Assembly (NCBI GenBank): GCA_031296325.1
Contig: JARLFY010000056.1
Span: 1-55,325 of the forward strand
DNA from: Acidobacteriaceae bacterium
GTDB taxonomy: Bacteria > Acidobacteriota > Terriglobia > Terriglobales > Acidobacteriaceae
Direction: 5' to 3'
DNA: 55,325 bases
Shown here: one piece after another, positions 23,884 through 33,272 of the stretch
Layout: each line of letters starts with the position of its first letter
Numbering within the stretch: position 1 is the stretch's first letter
Program-made: the position numbers and the translations under genes
Notes under the pieces: generated by a model
Told to the model about the DNA's origin: nothing
Seen by the model: the letters and a program-made list of their open reading frames with translations, nothing else
The model's database searches: none

Positions 23884-26334
23884 TGCGTTGGGCGGCGATA
23901 TGGGTACAGGCCGCAGACCAGTGGGTTCGAGGGTTGGATCGCTGTCCATGGTTATGGGGCGCAGCTCAATGATGAACTTCGCTCCGACGGGGTGATTCTT
24001 CTCAGCGCGAATCGTTCCCTTGTGTTCCTGAATGATCTTCGCCGCAATGGCCAGACCGAGGCCCGTGCCGCGCTGCTTGGTAGAGAAATAGGGCAGAAAG
24101 AGCCGCTCGCGCATCTCGTCGGTCAGGCCGGAGCCGGTGTCGGAGACAGTAAGCTCGACCATTCCGCTGGGCAGTAATGCGGTGGTCACGCGCAACTCGC
24201 GTAACAGGCTCTGTTGCATGGCTTCGGCGGCGTTGTCGATCAGGTTGCCCAGCGCGCGTTTGGTCGCCTCGGGGTCGGCGAGAACCAGCGGAAGATCGGG
24301 AGCCAGACGCGTGATGACGCGGATGTTTTGCAGGCGACCGGCAAAGAGCGCGAGCGAGTTTTCGACGATGGGGTTGATCTCTGCGGGGCGCGGCTGCGCG
24401 GTGGGGAACTCGGCCAGCGCGGAGAACTGGTCGACCAGCGAGCGCATGCTTCCCACCGCCGACGTAATCACCTCGCTGGATCGGCGGATCACGGCAATCG
24501 AGGGCGACTCGATCTGCGCGTCTTGCAGAGTTGCGCCAAGCCGGTCGATGTGGCGCAGAATCTGTTCGGCGGAGAGCGAGATCGGCGTCAGCGGATTCTT
24601 GATCTCGTGCGCCACGCGCCGCGCCACCTCTTTCCACGCAGACTGTTTCTGCGCATGCAGCAGCTCGGTCGCGTTCTCCAACACCAACACGTAGCCGCGA
24701 TGAACTCGCTCCTCGCCGCTTCCCGTTTCGAGCAGCGCAACCGTAGCCAGCAGATGCATCGTGCTGCCGCCAGCCACCGCCATCTCCAATTCGCCCGAGG
24801 CCGAACCCATGCGATGACTGCGCCGCAACAGATGGTCGAGCGTCTCCATCACCTCAGCGGGAAAGATCGTCTCAATTGCTGTGCCGATAAACGGGGTCTG
24901 TCCGCCGGGGTCCAGCATCTCGGTCAGAGCGCGATTGGCCAGAACCACGCAGCGCTCTGTATCCAGCGTCGCCACGCCGTTGGGGATCGCCTCCAGCATC
25001 GTCTCCAACTCACTGCGCCGCGCCTCCAGCGTAGCGTTGGCGGTTGACAGTTGCAGCGTGGAACTTTCGACGGCGTGACGACTTCCCTCCAGATCGGCGG
25101 CCATATCGTTGAAGCTGCGCACCAGCTCGCCCAGCTCTTCGGTCGCGCTCTCGCCCACGCGATGCGCATAGTCTCCGGCGGCGATCGCCTCCATCGCATC
25201 GGCCAGCGCCTCCACCGGCTTGGTCACTTGCTTGGACAGGTGCAGCGCCAGCCAGCTACACGCAAACAGCGCAAGGCAGGTCATCATCAACAGCAGCAAC
25301 ATGTAGAGATTGCGCACCTGTCGCTGGCTGCGATGAATGCTCCAATAAACGTCGACCGCCTTTTGCAGTTCGCTCATGGTGGCCGACATTCCATACGGCG
25401 TGGGAATGCCTACCACCACGACTCCACCATGCTTCACGCCCGCGATGCCCAGCGCGTAGTCGGTGTCGCCCTGCGAGAAGATGGGAAGATCGTTGCGCTG
25501 TGCCGCAGTCAGAACAGCGGAGTCGATCGACTCATCCATCACCGTATCTTTGCTTGTCCTGTGTTGAGCCTGCGTGTCGGCGTTGCTATCGCTATCCTCA
25601 TCGCTGGAGTCCTGATTCGCCAGCCAGGGCTTGATCTTTGCGGGAGCGGCGTTGCGTCGTGGCATGTGAAACGTGGCGATGGCGCGCCCATCGCGATAGA
25701 CCGCGACAAAGCCGTTCTGGAGGGTAATCTCATGCTGGCGCAGGACGTGTCCGATCGAGTCGCCATCAACGATCTCCGGCCCAGTCTTTGCGGCGATGGG
25801 ACGCGTTGATTCCTTTGCCGCCTTCGACGCGTGCGTCTCCGCACTGCCGTCCGCCGTGGGCAGCGAAGCCGCAATGGACTCAGCCTCAGCGCGAGCGTTG
25901 GCCGAGGTGTATTGCGCCAGTTGCAGCGCCATGCGGCTCGAGTCGTCGCGCAACTCCGTCACCGGCTGCGAAAACCAGCGATCCACCGCGCGGTTCATCA
26001 ACCAGTAGCTGAACAGGAACATGAAGACCAGCGGAATCAGCGAGACCAGCACCGCTCCCCACAACATGCGCGTGCGCAGACGCGTTCCCATCACGCTGCT
26101 GCGCTGGTCGGCGTACAGCCGCAACACGTTGCGCACCAGCAACACCAGCACCGCAACAAAGATCAGAAACGCCAGCGCAGAGAGTCCGGTAAAAGTGATG
26201 ATCTCGCCGGTCGTAGCGGGGTTGAGGAACTTCAGCGAGAAGGCGTTCAACGCCGTAAAGGCGCTCACCAACACCAGCGCGACCGAGCCGAAGACAATCG
26301 TGATGATCTTCCTCCGGCTTGTGCTCGTGCCCAT
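23881..26334 (-). CDS. ntrY: NtrY-like membrane sensor histidine kinase
   Basis: An 817-residue kinase: three or more N-terminal membrane segments (about 8-110), a periplasmic or loop sensor region (about 120-330), another membrane segment (about 340-365), HAMP (about 365-420), a coiled-coil linker, PAS domain (about 435-560), HisKA with 'VAHEIKNPLTPISLSAEQIL' (phospho-His in H-box) and HATPase with N-box 'NLIDNAAEAM' and G-boxes 'VSDTGSGL', 'GTGLGLAIA'. It is the partner of ntrX. ATG 26334 is preferred: GAGGGAG lies 8-10 bases upstream, whereas GTG 26358 has none. The stop codon TAG is the end of a repeat element. Confidence 0.92.
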   Translation of the reverse strand: MGTSTSRRKIITIVFGSVALVLVSAFTALNAFSLKFLNPATTGEIITFTGLSALAFLIFVAVLVLLVRNVLRLYADQRSSVMGTRLRTRMLWGAVLVSLIPLVFMFLFSYWLMNRAVDRWFSQPVTELRDDSSRMALQLAQYTSANARAEAESIAASLPTADGSAETHASKAAKESTRPIAAKTGPEIVDGDSIGHVLRQHEITLQNGFVAVYRDGRAIATFHMPRRNAAPAKIKPWLANQDSSDEDSDSNADTQAQHRTSKDTVMDESIDSAVLTAAQRNDLPIFSQGDTDYALGIAGVKHGGVVVVGIPTPYGMSATMSELQKAVDVYWSIHRSQRQVRNLYMLLLLMMTCLALFACSWLALHLSKQVTKPVEALADAMEAIAAGDYAHRVGESATEELGELVRSFNDMAADLEGSRHAVESSTLQLSTANATLEARRSELETMLEAIPNGVATLDTERCVVLANRALTEMLDPGGQTPFIGTAIETIFPAEVMETLDHLLRRSHRMGSASGELEMAVAGGSTMHLLATVALLETGSGEERVHRGYVLVLENATELLHAQKQSAWKEVARRVAHEIKNPLTPISLSAEQILRHIDRLGATLQDAQIESPSIAVIRRSSEVITSAVGSMRSLVDQFSALAEFPTAQPRPAEINPIVENSLALFAGRLQNIRVITRLAPDLPLVLADPEATKRALGNLIDNAAEAMQQSLLRELRVTTALLPSGMVELTVSDTGSGLTDEMRERLFLPYFSTKQRGTGLGLAIAAKIIQEHKGTIRAEKNHPVGAKFIIELRPITMDSDPTLEPTGLRPVPISPPNA

Positions 26335-26358
26335 CGTGTCAATCTCCCTCAGTGTCAC

Positions 26359-26768
26359 GGATTACAGGTGAAACTGATTATAGGCGGTCGCATCCCATCT
26401 TTGGTCGTCGGCTTCAACGAGTCAAAAGACCCCGGCGTCTTTTCGTGTGGCTTGAGTGGAAGACAACGACGGATAGGATAAAAGCAGCGGCAGAGATTCT
26501 GACTCTGCGAGTCAGAATGACGCATTGTAAAAAATGAGACTGGCGCTTCAATAAGAGTCAGGATGACGCTTTGAAAAAGAAAGGAAGCCGGAAGGATGGC
26601 ATCTACCCCCCCTGAGTAGTGGATGGCAGCGACAGCATCCCCCCCTTGATGCGTCATTCTGAGCGAAGCTCAGAATCTCTGTCGTTTGTTCGATCCGGCT
26701 GAAAGCTCAGTATTTTTCCGCCTGAGCAGATGTCAGGGACGCATCAGTCTCCTCCTGAACGAGATCGC
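26359..26768. repeat. repeat-rich intergenic region before ntrY
   Basis: 410 bases with no gene. It has several degenerate copies of the palindromic core: inverted 'GATTCTGACTC/GAGTCAGAATGACGC' near 26497-26525, 'GTCAGGATGACGC' near 26557-26571, and 'GTCATTCTGAGCGAAGCTCA' at 26654-26673. Two runs of seven C (near 26608 and 26639) lie between them. Confidence 0.6.
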
Positions 26769-28097
26769 TTATTCTGCGGCTTTTTCTCCACGCAAGGACT
26801 GGTTTGCAACCGCCTCGGCGCGTCCAGCGAAGAAGGCTTCGACCGCGCCGAGAACGGCCTTGCCGGATTTGGCTTCGAAGATGGATTTGCGCAGCGCGCC
26901 TCCGTTGGGAACGCCGTGGGTGAACCATGCTGCGAACTGCTTCATCTTGCCCACGGCATCGCGGTGGCGCTGCTCGCGCGCGACCTGACCGGAGGAGATG
27001 ATGGCCTCGGCGCGCGTGGCCTCGGCAGCCTCTTCCAGAGCGATCTCGTCCACCAGCATCTGGAAGTAGGTGCGAATCATGCGGTAGCGATCCGCATCTG
27101 TCGGAATGTCGTAAGTGCCGACCCCAGTGGCCTCTTTGCTGGCCGTGTACTGCGCGATCTGGCGGAAGATCCACGGGTTCGCCGGAGCGGCGCGGCCAAT
27201 CATCACGGCGTCGCAGCCAGTAGCCTCGACCATTGCGGCGGCGTCCTCCGGTGTGCGAATGTCGCCGTTGCCGATCACCGGAATGCGCACGGCGTCCTTG
27301 ACGGCGGCGATGTACTCCCAGCGCGCCTGTCCGGTGTAGCCGTCCTCGCGAGTGCGCGCGTGCAGGGCAACGGCGTTGAGTCCGCAGTCTTCGGCCATGC
27401 GTGCCAGTTCGACGCAGACGATGTGGGCGTCGCTCCAGCCCATGCGAAACTTGACGGTAAACGGAATCGACACCGCCGCACGCACCGCCTTGAAGATCGT
27501 CTCGATCAGCGGCAGATCGCGCAGCAGGCCGCTGCCGCCGTTGCAACTGACGACGCGCTTGGCCGGACAGCCCAGATTCAGGTCGACCAGATCGAAGCCC
27601 GCGTCCTCGATGATGCGGGCAGACTCGGCAAGGCTCTCCGGCTTCGATCCGAAGAGCTGCGCCGAGATGGGATGCTCGTCGTCGTAGTAGGTAAGGTAGC
27701 GCTTGCGCTTGGCCTCGCGGGTGCGGGAGAGTCCGTCGGCCGAGGTGAACTCGGTCATGATGAGTCCGCAGCCGGATTGTTGATTGGTTGTGGCGGCTTC
27801 AACCTGACTGCCGAGGGAAGCAGATTCCTCCGCTTCGCTGCGGAATGACAAAGACTCAGGGCTGCGGGATGACAAAGGACTTTGCGCAGGAGTGTTGTTC
27901 GTCGAAAAGGCGCTGGCGTTCTTGATGAAGCGCCGGAAGACGGTGTCGGTGACGCCGGCCATCGGCGCGAGAACGGTCGCGGGTGCGATGCGGACGTTGC
28001 CCACAGTAAAGCTGGCCGGGACGCGGCTGTGCTCGGGCATCGCATAGGCCACCGGCGAGTCCCACGTCTTCTGTTCGAGGGTGTAGCGTTTTTTCAT
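26769..28097 (-). CDS. dusB: tRNA-dihydrouridine synthase (DusB type) with inserted repeat peptide
   Basis: A 442-residue flavoenzyme that reduces uridine to dihydrouridine in tRNA. 'LAPMAGVTDTVFRRFI' opens the TIM barrel; 'DLNLGCPAKRVVSCNGGSGL' holds the catalytic Cys; 'GNGDIRTPEDA' and 'GCDAVMIGRAA' bind FMN. Between 'FIKNAS' and 'LIMTEFTSADGL', where the family normally has a few residues, about 45 extra residues are present, including 'LSFRSEAEESASLG', encoded by a palindromic repeat (27817-27853). ATG 28097 is preferred: the longer frame to 28136 starts inside the rpmE terminator. A C-terminal helical domain follows the barrel. Confidence 0.93.
   Translation of the reverse strand: MKKRYTLEQKTWDSPVAYAMPEHSRVPASFTVGNVRIAPATVLAPMAGVTDTVFRRFIKNASAFSTNNTPAQSPLSSRSPESLSFRSEAEESASLGSQVEAATTNQQSGCGLIMTEFTSADGLSRTREAKRKRYLTYYDDEHPISAQLFGSKPESLAESARIIEDAGFDLVDLNLGCPAKRVVSCNGGSGLLRDLPLIETIFKAVRAAVSIPFTVKFRMGWSDAHIVCVELARMAEDCGLNAVALHARTREDGYTGQARWEYIAAVKDAVRIPVIGNGDIRTPEDAAAMVEATGCDAVMIGRAAPANPWIFRQIAQYTASKEATGVGTYDIPTDADRYRMIRTYFQMLVDEIALEEAAEATRAEAIISSGQVAREQRHRDAVGKMKQFAAWFTHGVPNGGALRKSIFEAKSGKAVLGAVEAFFAGRAEAVANQSLRGEKAAE
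27817..27853. repeat. palindromic repeat core inside dusB
   Basis: On the plus strand, GAAGCAGATTCCTCCGCTTC then GCTGCGGAATGACAAAG. It encodes 'SLSFRSEAEESAS' in the dusB frame and keeps the reading frame open. A partial second copy (GCTGCGGGATGACAAAG) follows at 27871-27887. Confidence 0.9.
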
Positions 28098-28121
28098 CGT
28101 AGGATCTTGGCTTACTAAGCA

Positions 28122-28151
28122 GAAGGGCCTCCGCATTGACGGAGGCCCTTC
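28122..28151 (-). terminator. hairpin terminator after rpmE
   Basis: A 12-bp perfect stem, GAAGGGCCTCCG with its complement, and a 6-base loop, 18 bases after the rpmE stop. The T-run is weak (TTCTGCTT), so termination may be partial, letting some transcription continue into dusB 25 bases further on. Confidence 0.7.
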
Positions 28152-28169
28152 GCGTAACAGCGGTTGAAG

Positions 28170-28421
28170 TTACTTGGCGGCTTCGACTTTGGCTGCGGCG
28201 TCGGCCTTGGTGGCGTCGGCCTTGGCTACCTTGCGGCGGAAGCGCTCGACGCGGCCTGCGGTGTCGACCAGCTTCTGCTTGCCGGTAAAGAACGGGTGGC
28301 AGGCAGCGCAGATTTCAACGACGATGTCGCCGGGGTGGGTGGAGCGCGTCTCGAACGTATTGCCGCAGGCGCACTTCAGGTTGATGATCTCGTACTTCGG
28401 GTGAATTCCTTCTTTTGGCAT
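28170..28421 (-). CDS. rpmE: 50S ribosomal protein L31, zinc-binding type
   Basis: An 83-residue L31: '[20 protein letters not shown]', then '[20 protein letters not shown]'. The CxC and CxxC pairs (about residues 16, 18, 37, 40) form the zinc ribbon of the zinc-replete L31 form. The C-terminal 20 residues are an Ala/Lys extension beyond the usual 70. ATG 28421 has AGAGAGAG upstream; the longer frame to 28454 is not supported. Confidence 0.96.
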   Translation of the reverse strand: MPKEGIHPKYEIINLKCACGNTFETRSTHPGDIVVEICAACHPFFTGKQKLVDTAGRVERFRRKVAKADATKADAAAKVEAAK

Positions 28422-28671
28422 GGTTCTCTCTCTTTGCTCGGACGCTGTCTGCATTGCCTTGCGGATGAATCCGCACGGACTGCATACGTTGCCCGGATGG
28501 GTTGCCTGCCGGCTCGCGGTTCGCTTGCAACGGTGTCGTCACGTCACATCGATTGGCCTGTCGCGCCGCCCACAGAGCCCCGCACTCTTTCTGATTTTCA
28601 GATCTTCCTGATTTCAGAAGGTTGAGGGCACGATGGCTAACTATCGAAATTTTACCATAATCGGCTTGCCC

Positions 28672-29784
28672 CTATTTCAGACGCGCTGCCTTTTCGAGGC
28701 GGTCGCGGAGAGCGTCGCCCAGGCCGCTCATCTCCGGCACAGGGCAAATGATGACCGTAGATCCTGCGTCATCGAGTTCTCGCAGTCCGGCAAACAGCCG
28801 CTGCGCCATAACCTCTGCATCTCCCCACGGACCCCAGCGAAAGATGTTCGATGCTGCGCCTGCATCCCAGCCGTCGGGCAGCATTACGCCGACTGTCGCG
28901 TCCAGATCGCAGGCTTCGTCGATTGCTGCAACCAGCGCACTCTCCAGCCGACCGCTGCGACGAGATATTGCTTTTTCCTTTTCAACGCTGCCCACCAGGA
29001 CAAGTCGTGCGCGCGGTGCGTAGTGACGCAGGCCAACTCCGGGAGAGGGAAGCGTCTCGCGGGGTTGCCGAGACGCTGGCGCAACATAGCTTCGAACCCA
29101 GCCTACGTCGTTGAAGGAATTGAGTAAGCCATGGTCGATAGCTCCGGGACGATAGATCACAATCCCATCATCTGTAACTTCCAACACCGTGGATTCGACG
29201 CCTACACTGGTCGCGCCGCCGTCGAGCACTGCGTCGATGCGTCCGTCCAGATCCGCCAGCACATGCGCAGAGGTCGTTGGGCTGGTGTGGCCGAAGCGGT
29301 TGGCGCTGGGCGCGGCGATGGGTACGCCCGCCTGCCGGATCAGTTCCAGAGCCACTGGATGTGCAGGCATGCGTACGCCGACCAGAGAACGTCCGGCGGT
29401 AACGGCGTCGGGAACGGAATTTTTGCGAGGAAGCAGCAGAGTCAGCGGGCCGGGCCAAAAGGCCTCGATCAGCTTGTTCACGACGCGCCCCTCGTCGCCT
29501 GCGGGAAGCTGGGCGACCTGCGCCAGCATCTCCGGCCCGTCGACGTGTACGATCAGCGGATCCCAGCCCGGACGTCCCTTGGCGACAAAGATCTTCGCGA
29601 CAGCGGCAGAATCGAGTGTATTCGCTCCCAGGCCGTAGACCGTTTCGGTGGGAAAGGCGACCGTGCCTCCGGCGCGCAGAATCGCTGCGGCGCGGGTCAG
29701 ATCGATCGCCGCTCCGGCTTGCAGGCGTTCCGTCTTCAGGGGGAGAGGCTGCGTCTTTGGAGATTCCGAATCGCCGTGGATCAA
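28672..29784 (-). CDS. tsaC: L-threonylcarbamoyladenylate synthase (Sua5/TsaC, long form)
   Basis: A 370-residue enzyme making threonylcarbamoyl-AMP for the t6A37 tRNA modification. The YrdC domain (about 25-215) has 'GGTVAFPTETVYGLGAN', 'KGRPGWDPLIVHV' and 'SANRFGHTSPTTSAHV'; the C-terminal Sua5 domain (about 235-365) follows with 'SPGVGLRHYAPRARLVLVG'. The start codon is TTG 29784 with GAGG 8 bases upstream; no ATG precedes the conserved core. Divergent from the CYTH gene with 51 bases between. Confidence 0.94.
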   Translation of the reverse strand: MIHGDSESPKTQPLPLKTERLQAGAAIDLTRAAAILRAGGTVAFPTETVYGLGANTLDSAAVAKIFVAKGRPGWDPLIVHVDGPEMLAQVAQLPAGDEGRVVNKLIEAFWPGPLTLLLPRKNSVPDAVTAGRSLVGVRMPAHPVALELIRQAGVPIAAPSANRFGHTSPTTSAHVLADLDGRIDAVLDGGATSVGVESTVLEVTDDGIVIYRPGAIDHGLLNSFNDVGWVRSYVAPASRQPRETLPSPGVGLRHYAPRARLVLVGSVEKEKAISRRSGRLESALVAAIDEACDLDATVGVMLPDGWDAGAASNIFRWGPWGDAEVMAQRLFAGLRELDDAGSTVIICPVPEMSGLGDALRDRLEKAARLK

Positions 29785-29835
29785 AATAAAAACCTCATCT
29801 CTTCATCCTACCGCTCCTCGCCGTATACTTTTGAG

Positions 29836-30516
29836 ATGCAGACCGCCGAGATCGAACTGAAGTTCCCTATTCCCGACTTGGCCCGACTCCAGACGAGTCT
29901 TCCGGCGCTGGGATTCCAACTGGTCACGCCGCGCACCTTCGAGCAGAACACCCTTTACGACACGGCTGATCGCAGTCTTCGTCTGGGCAAGCAGATTCTG
30001 CGCCTGCGCCAGTACGGCGACCTCTGGACGCTCACTCATAAGCGTCCCGCCGATTCTCCTTCGGACGGCGATTCCACGCGCTACAAAATCCGCATCGAGA
30101 CCGAGACGCATCTGGATGACGGCCCGGCGCTGGCCGCTGTCTTTCATCATATGGGCTACGATCCCGTCTTTCGCTACGAGAAGTTTCGCACCGAGTGGTC
30201 CTACGCCTCGCCCACCATCGAGGGGCCACTCTTCAGCGGCCCGCTCTTCAACGACTCGGAACTTCCGTCCAATCTGGCCGTCGCTCGCCATCTGGTGATC
30301 GACGAGACGCCGATCGGCAACTATGCAGAGTTGGAAGGCCCGCCTGAGTGGATCGACCGCACACTGGAGCAACTCGGAGTCGATCCCGCTACCTGCCTCA
30401 TCGACAGCTACGGCAAGCTCTTTCTGGACTGGAAGCAGCGCACCGGCAGCGATGCCGAGCATCTCACCTTCGAGCAGATCAACGCCATGGAACTCCTGCA
30501 ACCCGCGCTGCGCTAG
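29836..30516 (+). CDS. CYTH-domain phosphohydrolase / class IV adenylate cyclase-like protein
   Basis: A 226-residue protein beginning with the CYTH signature 'EIELKF' (residues 5-10), with alternating charged strands typical of the triphosphate-binding tunnel ('DRSLRLGKQILRLRQYG', 'LTHKRPA', 'YEKFRTEW', 'IGNYAELEGP'). The family includes class IV adenylate cyclases and inorganic or thiamine triphosphatases; which activity applies cannot be told here. ATG 29836 is used; the longer frame back to 29131 is antisense to tsaC. Confidence 0.88.
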   Translation: MQTAEIELKFPIPDLARLQTSLPALGFQLVTPRTFEQNTLYDTADRSLRLGKQILRLRQYGDLWTLTHKRPADSPSDGDSTRYKIRIETETHLDDGPALAAVFHHMGYDPVFRYEKFRTEWSYASPTIEGPLFSGPLFNDSELPSNLAVARHLVIDETPIGNYAELEGPPEWIDRTLEQLGVDPATCLIDSYGKLFLDWKQRTGSDAEHLTFEQINAMELLQPALR

Positions 30517-30529
30517 CGTCCCAACCGAT

Positions 30530-30568
30530 TTTTTGTCATTCCGTAGCGAAGCGGAGGAATCTGCTTGT
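30530..30568. repeat. palindromic repeat core between CYTH and HAD genes
   Basis: GTCATTCCGTAGCGAAGCGG followed by AGGAATCTGCTTG, preceded by a run of six T. A second short copy, GTCGTTCGATGACGGAAT, follows at about 30571-30588. Confidence 0.8.
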
Positions 30569-30704
30569 TTGTCGTTCGATGACGGAATACGCCGTTATAG
30601 GAACCGCTTTTGTTCCCTTCAGCCCAGCAAAAACAACAGAGCGTTGCAGAACAAAGTACAAAATCCCCGGCCTCCGCATAGAATCAAGCCATGGAGCAGG
30701 AATC

Positions 30705-31823
30705 TTGCCAGCAGTAGCCCAAAACATCCCGTCCTCGATTCAGATGATTGCGATCGACATGGATGGAACTCTGCTCACCGACGAAGGTCAGGTCAGCCCG
30801 CGCAACCTCGCCGCTCTGCGCGCTGCCGAGTCCGCCGGAATTCAGATCGTCATTGCCACAGGTCGTCGCCACTGCTTTGCCATGCGCGTCCTCCGACCGC
30901 TCGATCTACCTCCTGAAAACGCTCTCATCAGCTCCAATGGCACGGTAACTCGTACCATCGGCTCTGCCAGCGCGACCGTTCCCATCGCCTCCCAGCTCAT
31001 CGCGCACAGCCACCTTCCGCTCTCCACCACACTCTGGCTCTGCAAGCACATCGATGAGTTCCGCAATGCGCTGGTGCTTACCTTCGACCGCACTAGAGCC
31101 GACGGAGAGGACTCGCGCGGCGCGCTGGTCGTCGAGCATCTCGACGAACTTACCTCCAGCATCACTCGCTGGATGACTATCAACGCGCCCTACATCGCCC
31201 ATATCAACCCCATCGAGCGCTCTCTGGATCCCATCGAAGGCGATCAAACCGACGCAAATCTTCCCATTCAGGCCATGCTCTGCGGCACCATCGAACGCAT
31301 GGCTCGCGCCGAAGCCCGCCTGCTCGAACACCCCGGTGTCTCGGCCTACGCTCTGCCCACCGGACGAACCGGACGAACCACGCTCCAGTCACCTGCATCC
31401 GACTTGCCAAAGACAGCCCCCTCCATCGCAGGATCAACGCAACAGATGGCCGACGAGACTCTCGTCGAGTCCGACAAGATCACTCCCATCATTACGCTTC
31501 ACCGCACGGAATATCCCGCCCGCGACCTTACCATTCTGGACATTCTCCCCGCCAACTGCTCGAAGGGCGCGGCTCTGCTTGCTCTGGCCAAATCAAAAGG
31601 CATCGCTCCCGCTCAGATCATGGCCATCGGCGACAACTGGAACGATCTCTCGATGTTGCAGGTCGCGGGCCACGCCGTCCTGATGGACAACGCACCGGAA
31701 GACCTCAAAGCCTTGGCCCGCAACTGTAACTGGAGCATCGGCCCCTCCAATCAGGCCGACGGAGTCGCCCAGGCCATCGAATCCATCCTCTCCATCGCCG
31801 TCGCTTCTTCCCCAACCACCTGA
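30705..31823 (+). CDS. HAD-superfamily hydrolase, Cof type
   Basis: A 372-residue phosphatase of the Cof/IIB group. Motif I 'IAIDMDGTLLTDEGQ' holds the nucleophile Asp and the acid/base Asp; motif II 'VIATGRR'; motif III/IV 'KGAALLALAKSKGI', 'MAIGDNWNDLSML'. It probably dephosphorylates a sugar phosphate or cofactor in the cytosol. TTG 30705 with GGAG 8 bases upstream is the tentative start; ATG 30744 would begin right at motif I. The cap domain (about 100-290) is longer than usual, with a Ser/Thr/Ala-rich segment. Its stop is one base from the trmFO stop (convergent). Confidence 0.85.
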   Translation: MPAVAQNIPSSIQMIAIDMDGTLLTDEGQVSPRNLAALRAAESAGIQIVIATGRRHCFAMRVLRPLDLPPENALISSNGTVTRTIGSASATVPIASQLIAHSHLPLSTTLWLCKHIDEFRNALVLTFDRTRADGEDSRGALVVEHLDELTSSITRWMTINAPYIAHINPIERSLDPIEGDQTDANLPIQAMLCGTIERMARAEARLLEHPGVSAYALPTGRTGRTTLQSPASDLPKTAPSIAGSTQQMADETLVESDKITPIITLHRTEYPARDLTILDILPANCSKGAALLALAKSKGIAPAQIMAIGDNWNDLSMLQVAGHAVLMDNAPEDLKALARNCNWSIGPSNQADGVAQAIESILSIAVASSPTT

Positions 31824-31824
31824 G

Positions 31825-33249
31825 CTAGTTGGATGCGGCGAGCCATGCGTCCCACGCCTCCAGCGCTCGGTCGCACTGAATCTTGTGGCGCTCCTTCTTG
31901 TCGCGGATCTTGCGGCGCAGCTCCTCTTCCAGCGGAGGAAGCAGGTCGAAGGTGATGTTGGCCGGCTGGAAGCGCTTGTGCTTCTCCGGGTTCAGAGCGT
32001 GGGTGATGTAATAACTGAGGCTTCCGTTGGCCGTGGCTCGCGGAGCTGGCGTGGGCTGCTCGCCGCGCGCCAGAGCCGCCGCATAACGTCCGGCGAGCAG
32101 GCCGCTGGCGATGGATTCGGTATAGCCCTCGATACCGCTGAGCTGTCCCGCGATCAGGATCGACGGGTGCGCGCGAAGCTGTAACGTCTCGGTCAACAGA
32201 TTGGGCGCGTCGATGTATGTGTTGCGATGGATCTGTCCGTAGCGCAGAAAGGTCGCGTTCTCCAGGCCGGGAATCAGGCGAAGGACGCGAGCCTGTTCGC
32301 CGAACTTCAGGTGGTTCTGGAAGCCGACCAGATTGTAGCTGTCGGCGCGCAGATTCTCCTGACGAAGCTGCACGGCGGCGTAAGGCCAGCGGCCGGTTTT
32401 GGGATCGGTCAGGCCGACCGGCTTCATCGGGCCAAAGCGTAGCGTGTCGCGACCGCGCCGCGCCGTCTCTTCGATGGGCAGGCAGCCCTCGAAGTAGTGA
32501 GCGGGTGTGGCGGGCGGAAGAGAAGCAGATCCATCCGCTTCTCTGCGGGATGACAACGAAGAGAGTGCGTTGCCTTCCCAGTCCTTCAGCGGGACGGCTT
32601 CTGCGGTGGTCAGGGCGTCGAGAAAGGTCTCGTACTCCTCCTTGGTGAAGGGGCAGTTGATGTAGTCGGCGGTTCCCTTGTCGTAGCGCGCTGCGAAGAA
32701 GACCTTGTCCATGTCGATGGTGCTGGCATCGACGATGGGCGAGATGGAGTCGTAGAAGGCGAGGTGGTCGGAGCCGGTCAGGCGCTGCAACTCTGCCGCC
32801 AGCGCGGGCGAGGTCAGCGGGCCGGTGGCGAGGACTGTCAGCGTATCCGGCTCGTCGGGATTGAGCGTGGTGACCTCTTCGCGGTGGATGGTGATGCGAG
32901 CGTCTGGACCCGTGGTGAAGGCGGCGATTCGCTCGGCGACGCGTCGGGAGAACTCGACGCGATCGACGGCCAAGGCGTGGCCAGCGGGAACGGAACTGGC
33001 GTCGGCCTCGGCCAGCAGAATCGATCCGGCGCGGCGCATCTCCTGTTTGAGCAGCCAGGGAGCGGTGTTCTCGCTCTCTGACTTGAGCGAGTTGGAGCAG
33101 ACCAACTCGGCAAAGTCGGCGGTCTGGTGCGCCTCGGTGGAACGGGTGGGACGCATCTCGTAGAGGTCAACGTTGCAGCCGAGCGAGGCAGCCTGGAGCG
33201 CAGCTTCCGGCCCAGCCAGACCGCCGCCGATAATCCTGATCTTCTTCAT
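31825..33249 (-). CDS. trmFO: tRNA m5U54 methyltransferase TrmFO, with inserted repeat peptide
   Basis: A 474-residue FAD/folate-dependent enzyme that methylates U54 in the T-loop of tRNA. 'IRIIGGGLAGPEAALQAASL' is the FAD-binding N-terminus; 'ELVCSNSLKSE', 'FGPMKPVGLTDPKTG' and 'GQLSGIEGYTESIASGLLAG' are family motifs. Between 'DWEGNAL' and 'YFEGCLPIEE' about 22 extra residues appear ('SSRREADGSASLPP'), encoded by a palindromic repeat (32521-32557). Transcribed with the GNAT gene upstream (gap 23 bases). Confidence 0.95.
   Translation of the reverse strand: MKKIRIIGGGLAGPEAALQAASLGCNVDLYEMRPTRSTEAHQTADFAELVCSNSLKSESENTAPWLLKQEMRRAGSILLAEADASSVPAGHALAVDRVEFSRRVAERIAAFTTGPDARITIHREEVTTLNPDEPDTLTVLATGPLTSPALAAELQRLTGSDHLAFYDSISPIVDASTIDMDKVFFAARYDKGTADYINCPFTKEEYETFLDALTTAEAVPLKDWEGNALSSLSSRREADGSASLPPATPAHYFEGCLPIEETARRGRDTLRFGPMKPVGLTDPKTGRWPYAAVQLRQENLRADSYNLVGFQNHLKFGEQARVLRLIPGLENATFLRYGQIHRNTYIDAPNLLTETLQLRAHPSILIAGQLSGIEGYTESIASGLLAGRYAAALARGEQPTPAPRATANGSLSYYITHALNPEKHKRFQPANITFDLLPPLEEELRRKIRDKKERHKIQCDRALEAWDAWLAASN
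32521..32557. repeat. palindromic repeat core inside trmFO
   Basis: On the plus strand, AGAAGCAGATCCATCCGCTT then CTCTGCGGGATGACAAC, a diverged copy of the core read in the same frame as in dusB (peptide 'SLSSRREADGSASL'). Confidence 0.85.
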
Positions 33250-33272
33250 CTCTCAAGCATAGGGGATGAACG

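Noticed and set aside
29131-29835. N-terminal extension of the CYTH frame
   Set aside because: Antisense to tsaC; the EIELKF motif begins right after ATG 29836.
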